Counted from the first letter of the stretch, positions 1 through 8,241 are shown. The stretch: DNA of 34,263 nucleotides from Thermoplasmatales archaeon (GCA_014361195.1 JACIWA010000010.1:1-34263), one strand, 5' to 3'. Translations and numbers: made by a program. The notes: generated by a model from the letters alone, not told the origin.

Positions 1-158
1 ATTCTTTTATCAACTATAAGAGCAACTCCTTTTTTGAATTTTATTCCAACAGTAGTTGTTCCTCTTTTCACCGCTTCTCTTGCATATTCTACCTGAAACA
101 ATCTTCCATCCGGGCTAAATACTGTGATTTCCCAATCGTATGCAGCTCTCGGGATCAC
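1..158 (-). CDS. psmA: 20S proteasome alpha subunit (N-terminal fragment, cut by window edge)
   Basis: The reverse strand reads from a GTG at 158 through 52 codons without a stop to the window edge. The translation includes [20 protein letters not shown] and then [18 protein letters not shown]. This is the highly conserved N-terminus of the archaeal proteasome alpha subunit: the gate-forming YDR-like segment followed by the alpha-specific helix H0 region. The subunit forms the outer rings of the cytosolic 20S protease. GTG at 158 is chosen because the upstream in-frame sequence is not conserved and the ATG at 163 runs into a stop after two codons. The family's usual YDRAIT appears here as YDWEIT. 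The gene lies 36 bases after thi4 on the same strand. The rest of the protein is outside the window. Confidence 0.93.
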   Translation of the reverse strand, partial: MIPRAAYDWEITVFSPDGRLFQVEYAREAVKRGTTTVGIKFKKGVALIVDKR

Positions 159-194
159 GCCATCAAAAAGAAAAGGCAAATATTAATCTTTCTA

Positions 195-953
195 CTAAAT
201 CTTTTTTATTATTATCTCCGCAACTTTTTTTCCAGAAAGAAGCATTCCTCCAAAAATCGGTCCCATTCTTGGCGCTCCAAAAACCGCATTTGCAGCCATT
301 CCAGTAACATATAAGCCCGGAAATATTTCTCCGGTATTTTCAACAGTTTTTCTCTCCCCCTCATCCGCCCACATTGCTTTTTCTCCTTCTATTCTTTTAC
401 TGGGTGTATTCAACCCATATTTTTTCTCAACAATTCTTGCAATATCGCAATCATGCCCAGTTGCATCTATAACACATTTTGCTTCAATAGAAACAGGGTC
501 AACATGCATTTTTGCTTCCTTTATTGCACTCCAATTTATTACAACCCCATTAATCTTCCCATCCTTAACCATTACATCCTCAATCGTAATACCATTGAAA
601 ATTTTCGCCCCGCTATCAATAGCAGAAGAAACAAGCTTTGAGACCGCTTCAATAGAGCTTGCAACCCAATAACCATCTCTTTTAAAGCATTTTACCCCTA
701 CTTCTTCAAGCAATTCCTTTCCCTGCTTCATAACAACAAATGGGTAACCAATCCCCCCTCCCCACATCCCCCCTCCTGGCGCCAGGTGCCTTTCAAAAAC
801 AACAACTTTTTTCCCGCTTCTTGCAAGATATCTTGCAGCAGTCAATCCAGAAGGGCCAGCCCCAGCTATCGCAACATCTATCTCTAAATTATCAAGGAAT
901 TCTTCTAAAAAAGTTTTGACTATTATTTTTGTTATCTCTATGTCCCTTATCAT
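195..953 (-). CDS. thi4: Thi4-family sulfide-dependent thiazole synthase
   Basis: A 252-residue Thi4 protein, which makes the thiazole phosphate precursor of thiamine from NAD and glycine. The dinucleotide-binding GAGPSG is at 31-36, a glycine-rich GGGMWGGGIG segment at 60-69, and the C-terminal MGPIFGGMLLSG is intact. The residue matching the sacrificial sulfur-donor cysteine of yeast Thi4 (C205) is histidine here (H150, in MHVDP). Archaeal Thi4 enzymes with His at this site are catalytic and use free sulfide, so this enzyme probably does the same, which fits a sulfidic anoxic habitat. It has its own TATA-like sequence (about 968-981, minus strand) and lies 25 bases after the zinc-ribbon gene. 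Ribulose-1,5-bisphosphate isomerase is an old misannotation of this family. Confidence 0.93.
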   Translation of the reverse strand: MIRDIEITKIIVKTFLEEFLDNLEIDVAIAGAGPSGLTAARYLARSGKKVVVFERHLAPGGGMWGGGIGYPFVVMKQGKELLEEVGVKCFKRDGYWVASSIEAVSKLVSSAIDSGAKIFNGITIEDVMVKDGKINGVVINWSAIKEAKMHVDPVSIEAKCVIDATGHDCDIARIVEKKYGLNTPSKRIEGEKAMWADEGERKTVENTGEIFPGLYVTGMAANAVFGAPRMGPIFGGMLLSGKKVAEIIIKKI

Positions 954-978
954 GAAATTTGAAATAATAAGAAATATA

Positions 979-1374
979 TTATTTTTTCTTCTTGAAAAGA
1001 GAAGGCAGATAGATGAAATAAACTCCTTCCCTGTGTATTATTATTGAGCCATCCTCGACCAGCTTTCTAACATTGATTTCATAGTCCCCTATTTCCTTTA
1101 TATCTATGCTTTCTATTCTTTCTTTCATTTCTTCCGCTTCTTTTTTCGCCTTTTCCTTTTCCGCTTCTATCTTTTTTATTATATTTTCTATTTTTTCTTT
1201 TTCTCCCTCAAAAATCCTCTTTTCTTCTATTTCCTTCAATATTTTTCTTCTTTTTTCAGTTTCAAGGGGTTTTTTAATGTAATAAAAGAATTTTCCACCA
1301 CAATCCGGACAGCCATTTTCAATGATTTTTGTTTCTGTATAAATCTTACCACAATTTAAGCACTGATGAGCCAT
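979..1374 (-). CDS. Zinc-ribbon coiled-coil protein (OapC-like)
   Basis: A 131-residue protein with a CxxC...CxxC zinc ribbon at the N-terminus (C5, C8, C22, C25). A long charged helix rich in E and K follows (about 38-95), then a short C-terminal segment ending in lysines. It starts immediately after the stop codon of the DUF2073 gene, so the two are surely co-translated. The order GTPase, DUF2073, zinc-ribbon protein matches the oapABC genes next to the main replication origin in Haloferax volcanii, as I recall that work. The biochemical role is unknown. The helix and basic tail make nucleic-acid or ribosome contact plausible, but that is inference. Confidence 0.8.
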   Translation of the reverse strand: MAHQCLNCGKIYTETKIIENGCPDCGGKFFYYIKKPLETEKRRKILKEIEEKRIFEGEKEKIENIIKKIEAEKEKAKKEAEEMKERIESIDIKEIGDYEINVRKLVEDGSIIIHREGVYFIYLPSLFKKKK

Positions 1375-1728
1375 TTAACCCGCCTTTATAATTGTTTTTA
1401 TAACTTCTTTATCTCTGTAAATTGTTTTTAGTTTATCCGCAGGCCCGACAATCGTCATTCTATTTCTCTTGCCAAACAATTTTTGCCAAAAGCCTTTCTT
1501 TTCTTCCATATAGCTTTCCATTTCTATTCCAACAAAACCATCACCTATATCTTCCATGGTCATCTCTATAAGTTTCGCCTGCTCCTCCGCGGTTAAACCG
1601 CTTTCAAGAACAAGAATGTGCCCTTTCTTAACCTCCTTTAAAATGAAATTTAACTTTTCCTCACTACTCAAGCTGTTCAATTTCTCTTGGGCAATAAAGC
1701 TTATATTTATTTCATTTCCTTTTGCCAA
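1375..1728 (-). CDS. DUF2073 family protein (OapB-like)
   Basis: A 117-residue archaeal DUF2073 protein. Recognisable stretches are ILKEVKKGHILVLESGLTAE in the first half and MTIVGPADKLKTIYRDKE near the C-terminus. There is no signal peptide or membrane segment. Its first codons overlap the end of the upstream GTPase gene by 17 bases and its stop abuts the zinc-ribbon gene, so the three form one translational unit. In haloarchaea the equivalent protein is called OapB; no activity has been established to my knowledge. It probably partners the GTPase, judging only from the conserved linkage. Confidence 0.85.
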   Translation of the reverse strand: MAKGNEINISFIAQEKLNSLSSEEKLNFILKEVKKGHILVLESGLTAEEQAKLIEMTMEDIGDGFVGIEMESYMEEKKGFWQKLFGKRNRMTIVGPADKLKTIYRDKEVIKTIIKAG

Positions 1729-2344
1729 ATTTCCTCACCATTGCTTCATATAGTAAATCCATATTTATTCCTTCTAAAGCGGAAATGGGAATTACATCAT
1801 GTTTTGGAAAAGCGGATTTAAGTGTTGCTGGAGTTGAGCCATTTAAATCTATTTTATTTGCCACAATTATAAATGGTAATTCCCTTGCTTCAAGATTCCC
1901 AAGTAATGTTATATTTACCTGTGTAAATGGATTTTTTGTGCTATCCATAAGAAGAATGACACCATCAATATTATCAAGCCATTTTATTGCTTCTATAACA
2001 CCTTCTGTTGCTTCTTTTGCTCTTTTCTTTGCCTCTTCTTCACTTAGACCATATTCCATAAAATCATGAAAATCTATTTTTGTTGCTATGCCTGGGGTAT
2101 CAACAATATCTATTGTAAGAGATGATTTTCCATTCTTTATTATAACTTTATCTTTTTTCTGTATTTTTCTTGTTTCATGTGGTATTTCAGATACTTCCCC
2201 GACAATTTCACCAGTCCAGTCTTTTGCAATCCTATTTGCAAGAGTTGTTTTTCCCGCATTGGGCGGGCCATATATCCCTATCCTAACATGTTTTTTACCA
2301 AATAGCGAAAGAATGAATCCAGAAATTCTGCTAAGCACTCCCAT
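1712..2344 (-). CDS. Era/Obg-like small GTPase (OapA-like)
   Basis: A 210-residue P-loop GTPase. G1 is GPPNAGKTTL at about 26-35, G3 is DTPG, G4 is NKID and G5 is a PISAL motif, so all nucleotide-binding motifs are present. The ATG at 2344 is preferred to an upstream in-frame TTG at 2365. A TATA-like tatatatttgg overlaps that TTG, and the protein from 2344 begins MGVLSRISGF with the G domain starting soon after. The GTPase leads the DUF2073 and zinc-ribbon genes and overlaps DUF2073 by 17 bases. Its family is the Era-like archaeal GTPase called OapA in Haloferax. No KH domain is present, so it is not a classic Era. A role in ribosome or replication-associated processes is guesswork. Confidence 0.88.
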   Translation of the reverse strand: MGVLSRISGFILSLFGKKHVRIGIYGPPNAGKTTLANRIAKDWTGEIVGEVSEIPHETRKIQKKDKVIIKNGKSSLTIDIVDTPGIATKIDFHDFMEYGLSEEEAKKRAKEATEGVIEAIKWLDNIDGVILLMDSTKNPFTQVNITLLGNLEARELPFIIVANKIDLNGSTPATLKSAFPKHDVIPISALEGINMDLLYEAMVRKFGKRK

Positions 2345-2388
2345 CCTGAAAATAATAGATGCCAAATATATAAGATTTGTTAAATTTT

Positions 2389-3039
2389 TTACTGCACCGG
2401 AGCCTCAGCCTTTGGAAATTCTTCTGGCAAAGAGAAGAAAGAAACAATTTCAAGTATTTTTGCTATGAAAATTATTATAGCCCCTACAATTATAATCAGG
2501 GTTATTGCTCCTATGAAATAAAACATTCCTGTTGTTCTGAATAAATCAACCTTGCTGTATTCCGCTATCTTATCATAGCTCTTTCTGAGATAAACTGATG
2601 CAATGATCATGAGAATCCATGCAACAATTAATGCAAATATAATCCCAGCAAACAATTTTATAAGTCCTTCAGTGAAACCTGTTACTTTTGTTTCCTCGCT
2701 TATTTCCTGAATAATTTTTGTAAAATTGAATATGCTTCCACCAATTGATACAAAAATTATAGCTACACCAGCAATAATTGCAACTAAAGAGAAAATGAAA
2801 TACATCAGGTAATTTTTGAATATATTTTCTTCCTTTGCTTCTTCAGCAACATATTTTACCGCTATAAAAAGCATTACCAGCCCCACAATTGCAAGTATTC
2901 CAAAAAAGCTACCAGAATGGGCAAAGAGACACAAGATGAGCATAGATACCACAATTGCAAGTATTCCAAAAAAGCTACCTATCAAAGTTAATATTGCTCC
3001 AATGCCTCCCAAAATTTTTGCATTTCCTAACTTACTCAT
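2389..3039 (-). CDS. DUF996 polytopic membrane protein with internal 22-residue duplication
   Basis: A 216-residue protein with about six hydrophobic segments. It begins MSKLGNAKILGGIGAILTLI, the usual opening of DUF996 membrane proteins in archaea. Function unknown. The segment GSFFGILAIV occurs twice, 22 residues apart, because a 31-base sequence (2883-2913) is repeated exactly at 2949-2979. This looks like a recent in-frame tandem duplication that lengthens the second hydrophobic region. A TATA-like element (minus strand, about 3066-3078) lies about 27 bases upstream of its predicted transcript start region, in the space shared with the divergent pgk promoter. Confidence 0.75.
   Translation of the reverse strand: MSKLGNAKILGGIGAILTLIGSFFGILAIVVSMLILCLFAHSGSFFGILAIVGLVMLFIAVKYVAEEAKEENIFKNYLMYFIFSLVAIIAGVAIIFVSIGGSIFNFTKIIQEISEETKVTGFTEGLIKLFAGIIFALIVAWILMIIASVYLRKSYDKIAEYSKVDLFRTTGMFYFIGAITLIIIVGAIIIFIAKILEIVSFFSLPEEFPKAEAPVQ
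2883..2979. repeat. In-frame direct repeat inside the DUF996 gene
   Basis: Thirty-one identical bases occur at 2883-2913 and 2949-2979. The period is 66 bases, exactly 22 codons, so the reading frame is kept. The repeated protein segment is GSFFGILAIV. Identity over the full 31 bases, including silent positions, indicates a recent duplication or gene conversion rather than protein-level constraint. Confidence 0.9.
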
Positions 3040-3063
3040 TTAATCCCCTATTTTAATCCTTTT

Positions 3064-3097
3064 CCTTTATAAAAATTTTTCGCAACAAAAATAAATT
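3064..3097. promoter_or_regulatory. Divergent promoter region of DUF996 and pgk
   Basis: On the minus strand, tttttataaagg (about 3066-3078) is suitably placed for the DUF996 gene starting at 3039. On the plus strand, aaaataaattc (about 3088-3097) lies 20-25 bases before the pgk ATG at 3114, the spacing seen for leaderless transcripts elsewhere in this window. Nothing else is visible in the 74-base gap. Confidence 0.45.
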
Positions 3098-3113
3098 CTG
3101 CCCATATACCCTT

Positions 3114-4190
3114 ATGCTACCAAAAATGAAAGATTTTGATTTCTCGCAAAAAACCGTTATTCTGAGGCTGGATATAAATTCTCCGCTTGATCCTAAAACA
3201 TTTAAAATAATTGATAATTGGAGAATAGAAAAAGCTATTCCAACAATAAATGATTTAAAGGAAAAAAAATCCAGGCAGATAATAATCGCTCATCAGGGAA
3301 GACCTGGAGAATGGGATTTTACCGATTTAAGAGAGCATGCACATGAAATTGAGAAAATTATAAAGGAAAGGGTTAATTTTGTTGATGATATATGTGGGGA
3401 AAAAGCAATAAATGAAATAAAGAAAATGGAGAAAGGGGACATAATTCTCCTTGACAATGTAAGAAAAATTAAGGAAGAGATGGAGAAAAAAACTCCTGAA
3501 GAGCATGCAAAATCTGATTTAGTTAAAAAATTATCTCCTCTTGCGGATGCTTTTGTCAATGATGCTTTTGCCGCCTCCCACCGCCCGCATTGCTCGCTTG
3601 TTGGCTTTATTCCTGTGCTTCCATCTTTTGCGGGTTTGCTGATGGAAGAGGAATTGGAAATGATTGAAAAGATGCTGAATTTTGCTGAGAGGCCGAGAGT
3701 TTTCGTTTTTGGCGGGAACAAGCTTGATAAAATAGAGCTAATTAAGAGTTTAATTGATAGAAAAGTTGCGGATAAGGTTATTGTTGGAGGGGCTTTAGGA
3801 AATGCTTTTTCAAAGGATGAATCTCTGAGAAAAATTGCTGAAGGAAAAATAGTTTATCCAGTTGATACCATAGATGGAAAAGATATAGGAGAAGAAACAG
3901 TAAAAATATTTGAGGAAGAAATAGGTAAGGCAAAGAGCATTTTCCTAGGAGGCCCGATGGGGGTGTTTGAAGAAAAGGAATACAGGAAAGGCACAGAGAG
4001 AATTTTCAAGGCAATTGTAAATTCCGGAGTTTTTTCTCTGGCGGGAGGAGGGCATACTACAGCTGCAATAAGAATGCTTCGCTTGGAGGATAAATTTTCT
4101 TATGTTTCTACTGGGGGAGGAGCAATGGAGAGATTGCTTATGGGAAAAGATCTGCCTGTTGTAGATGCCTTGATAAAATTTAAAAGGTAA
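3114..4190 (+). CDS. pgk: Phosphoglycerate kinase
   Basis: A 358-residue phosphoglycerate kinase interconverting 1,3-bisphosphoglycerate plus ADP and 3-phosphoglycerate plus ATP in the cytoplasm. Family landmarks are present in order: RLDINSPL near the N-terminus, HQGRPG (substrate-binding loop), LLDNVR, FVNDAFAASHR, a GGNKLDK variant of the usual GGAKVxD, LGGPMGVFE, GGGHTTAA (archaeal form of the nucleotide-binding loop) and STGGGA near the C-terminus. It is shorter than most archaeal PGKs (about 400 residues), yet both ends are intact, so this is compaction rather than truncation. It precedes the GAPDH gene by 15 bases, making a two-gene lower-glycolysis or gluconeogenesis operon. Confidence 0.95.
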   Translation: MLPKMKDFDFSQKTVILRLDINSPLDPKTFKIIDNWRIEKAIPTINDLKEKKSRQIIIAHQGRPGEWDFTDLREHAHEIEKIIKERVNFVDDICGEKAINEIKKMEKGDIILLDNVRKIKEEMEKKTPEEHAKSDLVKKLSPLADAFVNDAFAASHRPHCSLVGFIPVLPSFAGLLMEEELEMIEKMLNFAERPRVFVFGGNKLDKIELIKSLIDRKVADKVIVGGALGNAFSKDESLRKIAEGKIVYPVDTIDGKDIGEETVKIFEEEIGKAKSIFLGGPMGVFEEKEYRKGTERIFKAIVNSGVFSLAGGGHTTAAIRMLRLEDKFSYVSTGGGAMERLLMGKDLPVVDALIKFKR

Positions 4191-4205
4191 TTTGTAATTC
4201 TTCTC

Positions 4206-5264
4206 ATGAATATTGTCCATGTAGTTGGTACAGGCACTATAGGTGAGCCATTAATTGGTTTGCTATGCGATTTGAAAAATGAACTAGGGATAGATGAAGT
4301 GACATTTTATAAACATAATGCGGTTTTAACGGATAGACCGAAAATAAACGGGCTTTTAAGAAGAGGAGGTATGCTTGCGGTAAATAAGGAAAAAATCAAG
4401 GAATTCAGAGAGATGGGAATTGAGCCAACCTATACAGATGAAGAGGCCATAGGAAGGGCAAGTGTTGTGATTGATTGCTCACCAAAAGGATGGGGTTTGA
4501 AAAACAAGGAGAGATATTATAGAAATTATGAGGAAAAAGTGAAGGCATTTCTTGCACAAGGCTCAGAATTTGGATTTGGAAAACCATATGCGTACGGGAT
4601 AAACGATGAAGCAATTAGTGAGAAAGATAAATATATCCATATCGTAAGTTGCAATACCCATAATATAGCGGTTGCAATAAAATGCATTGCTTTTGATGGA
4701 GACAAAAATAATCTTTTATATGGAAGATTTGTGTGTATAAGAAGGGCAAGCGATATATCTCAAGAAAATGATTTTATACCCGCCCCATCAGTTAGTGAGC
4801 ATAAGGATGAGAGATTTGGAACACATCATGCAAGAGATGTTTGGTATTTATTCAATACTCTTGGCCATGACATGGATATTTTTTCTTCCGCCTTGAAAGT
4901 AAATACCCAATATATGCATGCGATATGGTTTGATATGAAACTAAAAAAGAGAACGAGCGAGGAGGAGATAATAGAAAGATTCAGAGAAAACCCTAGGGTT
5001 GCAATAACTTATAAAAAACTATCCAATCTTGTTTTCTCTTTTGGAAGAGATCATGGCCACTATGGTAGGATATTAAATCAGACAGTTGTTGTTTTACCCA
5101 CGATAAAATTAAGAAATGGGGATGAAGTATTTGGTTTCTGTTTTACTCCCCAGGATGGAAATTCATTGCTGAGCAGTGTTTCTGCAACAATGCATGCTCT
5201 ATATCCAGATGATTATATGGAAAAAATAAAAGTTCTGGATCCTTTCCTATTTGAGGAAGTTTAG
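4206..5264 (+). CDS. gap: Divergent archaeal-type glyceraldehyde-3-phosphate dehydrogenase
   Basis: A 352-residue protein with an N-terminal Rossmann motif (VGTGTIGEP), an IDCSPKGWGLKN segment matching the archaeal IDCTPEGxGxKN, the catalytic cysteine in VSCNTHN (C149) and a downstream THHARDV matching the archaeal SHHGPDV. These place it in the archaeal (type II) GAPDH family, which oxidises glyceraldehyde 3-phosphate to 1,3-bisphosphoglycerate with NAD(P). It is unusual: the normal SCNTTG is SCNTHN, the HHGPD loop is changed, and the central and C-terminal parts differ strongly from Pyrococcus or Methanothermus GAPDH. Position 15 bases after pgk supports the function. A changed cofactor or phosphate preference is possible. 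Confidence 0.8.
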   Translation: MNIVHVVGTGTIGEPLIGLLCDLKNELGIDEVTFYKHNAVLTDRPKINGLLRRGGMLAVNKEKIKEFREMGIEPTYTDEEAIGRASVVIDCSPKGWGLKNKERYYRNYEEKVKAFLAQGSEFGFGKPYAYGINDEAISEKDKYIHIVSCNTHNIAVAIKCIAFDGDKNNLLYGRFVCIRRASDISQENDFIPAPSVSEHKDERFGTHHARDVWYLFNTLGHDMDIFSSALKVNTQYMHAIWFDMKLKKRTSEEEIIERFRENPRVAITYKKLSNLVFSFGRDHGHYGRILNQTVVVLPTIKLRNGDEVFGFCFTPQDGNSLLSSVSATMHALYPDDYMEKIKVLDPFLFEEV

Positions 5265-5557
5265 CCAAAAATAAATCCCATGCCTGCACTTGCGCTCTCC
5301 TCGTCCTCAATGAATTTTTTATTTATTTCCTCTTTTCTTGCCCCCTCAATTTTCTTTGCTTTATCCTTTAATATCTCCTCCGCCCTCTTTATTGCTCCCT
5401 CGCTCCCTTCTATTTTAATAAAAATTGAGTTTTCTTCAATGCCAAGTGATTTTGCATCTCTTTTCCATATACTCTGCCTGCTTACAATATCGTCCTTACC
5501 CAGCTCATCAAACATTTTTTCATTTTCTTTAGCTAATTCAAATATCTCATAGCTCAT
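5261..5557 (-). CDS. Conserved small protein of unknown function
   Basis: A 98-residue soluble acidic/basic protein. The middle section (about 35-75) has a beta-strand then long-helix pattern (IFIKIEGSEGAIKRAEEILK) reminiscent of a small KH-like or ferredoxin-like alpha/beta fold. The tail is glycine-rich, ending GMGFIFG. No family is recognised. Its stop codon overlaps the stop of the convergent GAPDH gene by four bases. It is divergent from the Lhr helicase gene. A TATA-like run on the minus strand within 5558-5590 fits transcription of this gene alone. Coding appears real because codon use matches its neighbours and the frame fills the gap exactly. Confidence 0.6.
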   Translation of the reverse strand: MSYEIFELAKENEKMFDELGKDDIVSRQSIWKRDAKSLGIEENSIFIKIEGSEGAIKRAEEILKDKAKKIEGARKEEINKKFIEDEESASAGMGFIFG

Positions 5558-5605
5558 AAGAGTAAATATTTTTAATATTTAGAACTTTTTGATTATTCGA
5601 ACATC

Positions 5606-5618
5606 AAATTATATAAAC
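5606..5618 (+). promoter_or_regulatory. TATA box of the Lhr helicase gene
   Basis: The sequence aaattatataaac is centred about 26 bases before the GTG at 5638. This is the distance from TATA box to transcription start in archaea, so the mRNA is probably leaderless. Confidence 0.65.
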
Positions 5619-5637
5619 CATTTACAATCTAATTATC

Positions 5638-8241
5638 GTGCTCGATGAAAAAATAATCGAAGGATTAAAAGAGCTTGGCTTCAAAAAATTAACCTCACCC
5701 CAGATAAAGGCAATTCCTTATATATTAAAAGGCAAAAATTGCATAATAGTAGCCCCTACTGGCTTAGGAAAGACAGAGGCAGCTTTATTACCAATATTTC
5801 ACCTATTAACAAAAGAAAAAAGAGAGGGAATAAGCATTCTTTATATCACACCATTGAGGGCTTTAAATCGCGACTTGCTGAAAAGAACTTTTTTATGGAG
5901 TAAAAAATTGGGAATAAAAATAGCGGTTCGCCATGGCGACACCCCAGAGAGTGAGAGAAGATCGCAGAGAATAAAGCCACCAGATATGCTAATTACTACA
6001 CCTGAAACACTTCAAATATTGCTTGTGAGTAAAAAATTAAGAGAGAAGCTGAAAAATGTAAAATGGGTGATAATAGATGAAGTGCATGAATTGATGGATG
6101 AGAGAGGGGCTCAACTTACTGTTGGACTTGAAAGATTAGAAGAGTTGGCTAATTTTCAGAGGATAGCTATATCCGCAACGATTGGAAATCCTGAAGAAAT
6201 TGCAAAAATTTTTTGTGGAGAAGATTGTGAAATAATAAATGTAGCGGAAGAAAAGAAAATTGAAATAAGTGTTGAGATGCCAAAGATAAATTTTCTTGAA
6301 AAAGATATAAAGAGTGTTTTGAATAGAATTAAGGAAGAAATAAATGCTCATAAAGCAACTCTTTTGTTTGTAAATACCCGCGATTCCGCAGAAATGCTAA
6401 CATCTATGCTCCATGAAATAGGAGCAAATACAGAAATACACCACGGTTCTCTTTCAAAAGAGGTAAGGATAGAAGCGGAGGAAAAATTCAAAAGTGGAGA
6501 GGTAAAATCTCTTGTATGCACCTCTTCGCTTGAGCTTGGTATAGATATAGGTCATGCGGATTTTGTTATACAATACAATTCCCCACGCCAAGTAACAAGG
6601 ATTTTGCAAAGAGTTGGGAGAAGCGGCCACGGAGTTGGGAGAACATCAAGAGGAAAAATTATTGCAACAAATAGTGAGGAATATGAAGAGGCTTTGGTAA
6701 TTTCAAAAAGGGCTATTGAAAATAAAATTGAGGAAATAAAGATGAGGAAAAATCCCCTAATAGTCTTAGCAAATCAGATAATAGCAATTGCGGTTGAATA
6801 TGGAAGCATATCTGAAGAAAAAGCTTATGAAGTAATAAAAAGAGCTTATCCATTTAGGGAGTTAAGCAAAGAGCTCTTTATAGATGTTTTAAATCAAATA
6901 GTAAGGCAGGGAGTGGTAGCTTACAGAGAAGGAGAAATAAAAAGGAAAAAAAAATCTCTCCTATATTTTCTGGATAATATATCAATGATTCCAGACGAAA
7001 AAAGCTATGATGTTATAGATATCTCCTCAAATAAGAGAATCGGGAAAATTGATGAAAGCTTTGTAACAAATTATTGCTGTATCGGGTTTAGATTTATAAT
7101 GAAAGGAAGGGCATGGGAAGTTGTAAATATAGAAAAAGAAGTTTATGTTACACCCTCTTCAAAAACAGATATTGTTCCTGATTGGACAGGTGAGGAAATA
7201 TCTGTTCCATTTGAAATAGCGCGTGAAGTTGGCGCACTCCGCAGGCTCGTTGAGGGAGGTGAGATGAGAGATGAAATTATTGAGGATGAAATTAAGAGGC
7301 AGAAAAGCCAAGGTTTTATTGTGCCAAATGATAGAATAATAACAATAGAAAGGGAGGGAAGTGAAGTTTATATAACCACTCATTTCGGAACAAAAGTTAA
7401 TGAAACCCTGAGCAAAATAATTGGCGCCCTTATATCTCAAAAAAGAGGAGAGTTTGTTACAACTGGAAGTGATGCTTACAGGATACATTTTAAAAATTGC
7501 AGGCTTAGAGATGAGGAAATAAGAGAAATTATTTTAAAAATACCACCAAGAAGCATTGAGCCTTTACTTAGAATAATTCTTAAAAATAGCTCATTTATAA
7601 AATGGGAGTTATTAAAAGTTGCAAGAAAATTCGGGTTGATTGAAAAAGATGCAAGTCATGACAAAATTTTTATTGAGAAGTTGATAGATGTTTTTGATGG
7701 CACTCCTTTTATGGAAGAAGTTATAAACAAAACAATATGGGACAGGATGGACATAGAAAATACTGAAAAAGCTCTTGAGATGATAAGAAATGGAGAAATA
7801 AAGATAATTTCACAGGGTTTATCTCCAGTAACCAGAGAGATTGAATTAGCTATGAGTGAATTTTTAAAGCCGTCAGTGGATAAATTAACACTTGAAGCAC
7901 TGAGGAAAAGACTTGAGGAAACAAGGATTAAAATTTTTTGCCTTAATTGCTCAAATTCCTTTGAGACAAGAGTTTATCGTTGCCCCGCTGTTTGCCCGAA
8001 ATGCTCATCGAAGATGATTGCGGTTTTAAAGAAGGAGTTTAAGGACAAAAAATCTTTGGTTAAGAATGCTTCACTTGTTGCAGAATATGGAAAAAAAGCA
8101 ATTCTTGTAATGGCGGGGCATGGGATAGGGGCGGATACCGCGGGCAGAATACTTGCGATGCAAAAAGAAGGAGATGAATTGCTTAAAGAGATTTTGAAGG
8201 CGGAAATTACATATGCAAGAACAAAAAGATTTTGGGCATAA
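5638..8241 (+). CDS. lhr: Lhr-type superfamily 2 helicase (archaeal Lhr)
   Basis: An 867-residue ATP-dependent helicase. Walker A is APTGLGKTEA (39-48), the DEVH box is at 147-150, motif III is SATIGN, and the motif V/VI region has TSSLELGIDIG and QRVGRSGHGVGR. After the two RecA domains come the winged-helix and Lhr-core regions. The protein ends in a zinc ribbon with CLNC and CPAVCPKC. Archaeal Lhr proteins unwind DNA or RNA-DNA hybrids and are linked to repair and RNA metabolism. The GTG at 5638 is chosen because the TATA box lies 26 bases upstream and the protein begins at the family-typical position before LGFKKLTSPQ. MCM follows after 29 bases with its own TATA-like element. Confidence 0.93.
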   Translation: MLDEKIIEGLKELGFKKLTSPQIKAIPYILKGKNCIIVAPTGLGKTEAALLPIFHLLTKEKREGISILYITPLRALNRDLLKRTFLWSKKLGIKIAVRHGDTPESERRSQRIKPPDMLITTPETLQILLVSKKLREKLKNVKWVIIDEVHELMDERGAQLTVGLERLEELANFQRIAISATIGNPEEIAKIFCGEDCEIINVAEEKKIEISVEMPKINFLEKDIKSVLNRIKEEINAHKATLLFVNTRDSAEMLTSMLHEIGANTEIHHGSLSKEVRIEAEEKFKSGEVKSLVCTSSLELGIDIGHADFVIQYNSPRQVTRILQRVGRSGHGVGRTSRGKIIATNSEEYEEALVISKRAIENKIEEIKMRKNPLIVLANQIIAIAVEYGSISEEKAYEVIKRAYPFRELSKELFIDVLNQIVRQGVVAYREGEIKRKKKSLLYFLDNISMIPDEKSYDVIDISSNKRIGKIDESFVTNYCCIGFRFIMKGRAWEVVNIEKEVYVTPSSKTDIVPDWTGEEISVPFEIAREVGALRRLVEGGEMRDEIIEDEIKRQKSQGFIVPNDRIITIEREGSEVYITTHFGTKVNETLSKIIGALISQKRGEFVTTGSDAYRIHFKNCRLRDEEIREIILKIPPRSIEPLLRIILKNSSFIKWELLKVARKFGLIEKDASHDKIFIEKLIDVFDGTPFMEEVINKTIWDRMDIENTEKALEMIRNGEIKIISQGLSPVTREIELAMSEFLKPSVDKLTLEALRKRLEETRIKIFCLNCSNSFETRVYRCPAVCPKCSSKMIAVLKKEFKDKKSLVKNASLVAEYGKKAILVMAGHGIGADTAGRILAMQKEGDELLKEILKAEITYARTKRFWA

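Noticed and set aside
979-3100. Possible replication origin beside the Oap-type genes
   Set aside because: No orc1/cdc6 gene, no repeated origin-recognition-box-like sequences and no long AT-rich unwinding region are visible between the genes; spacing is tight throughout.
3114-4190. Truncated phosphoglycerate kinase
   Set aside because: It is short, but the N-terminal, hinge and C-terminal motifs are all present with no frameshift, so it is a compact intact enzyme.
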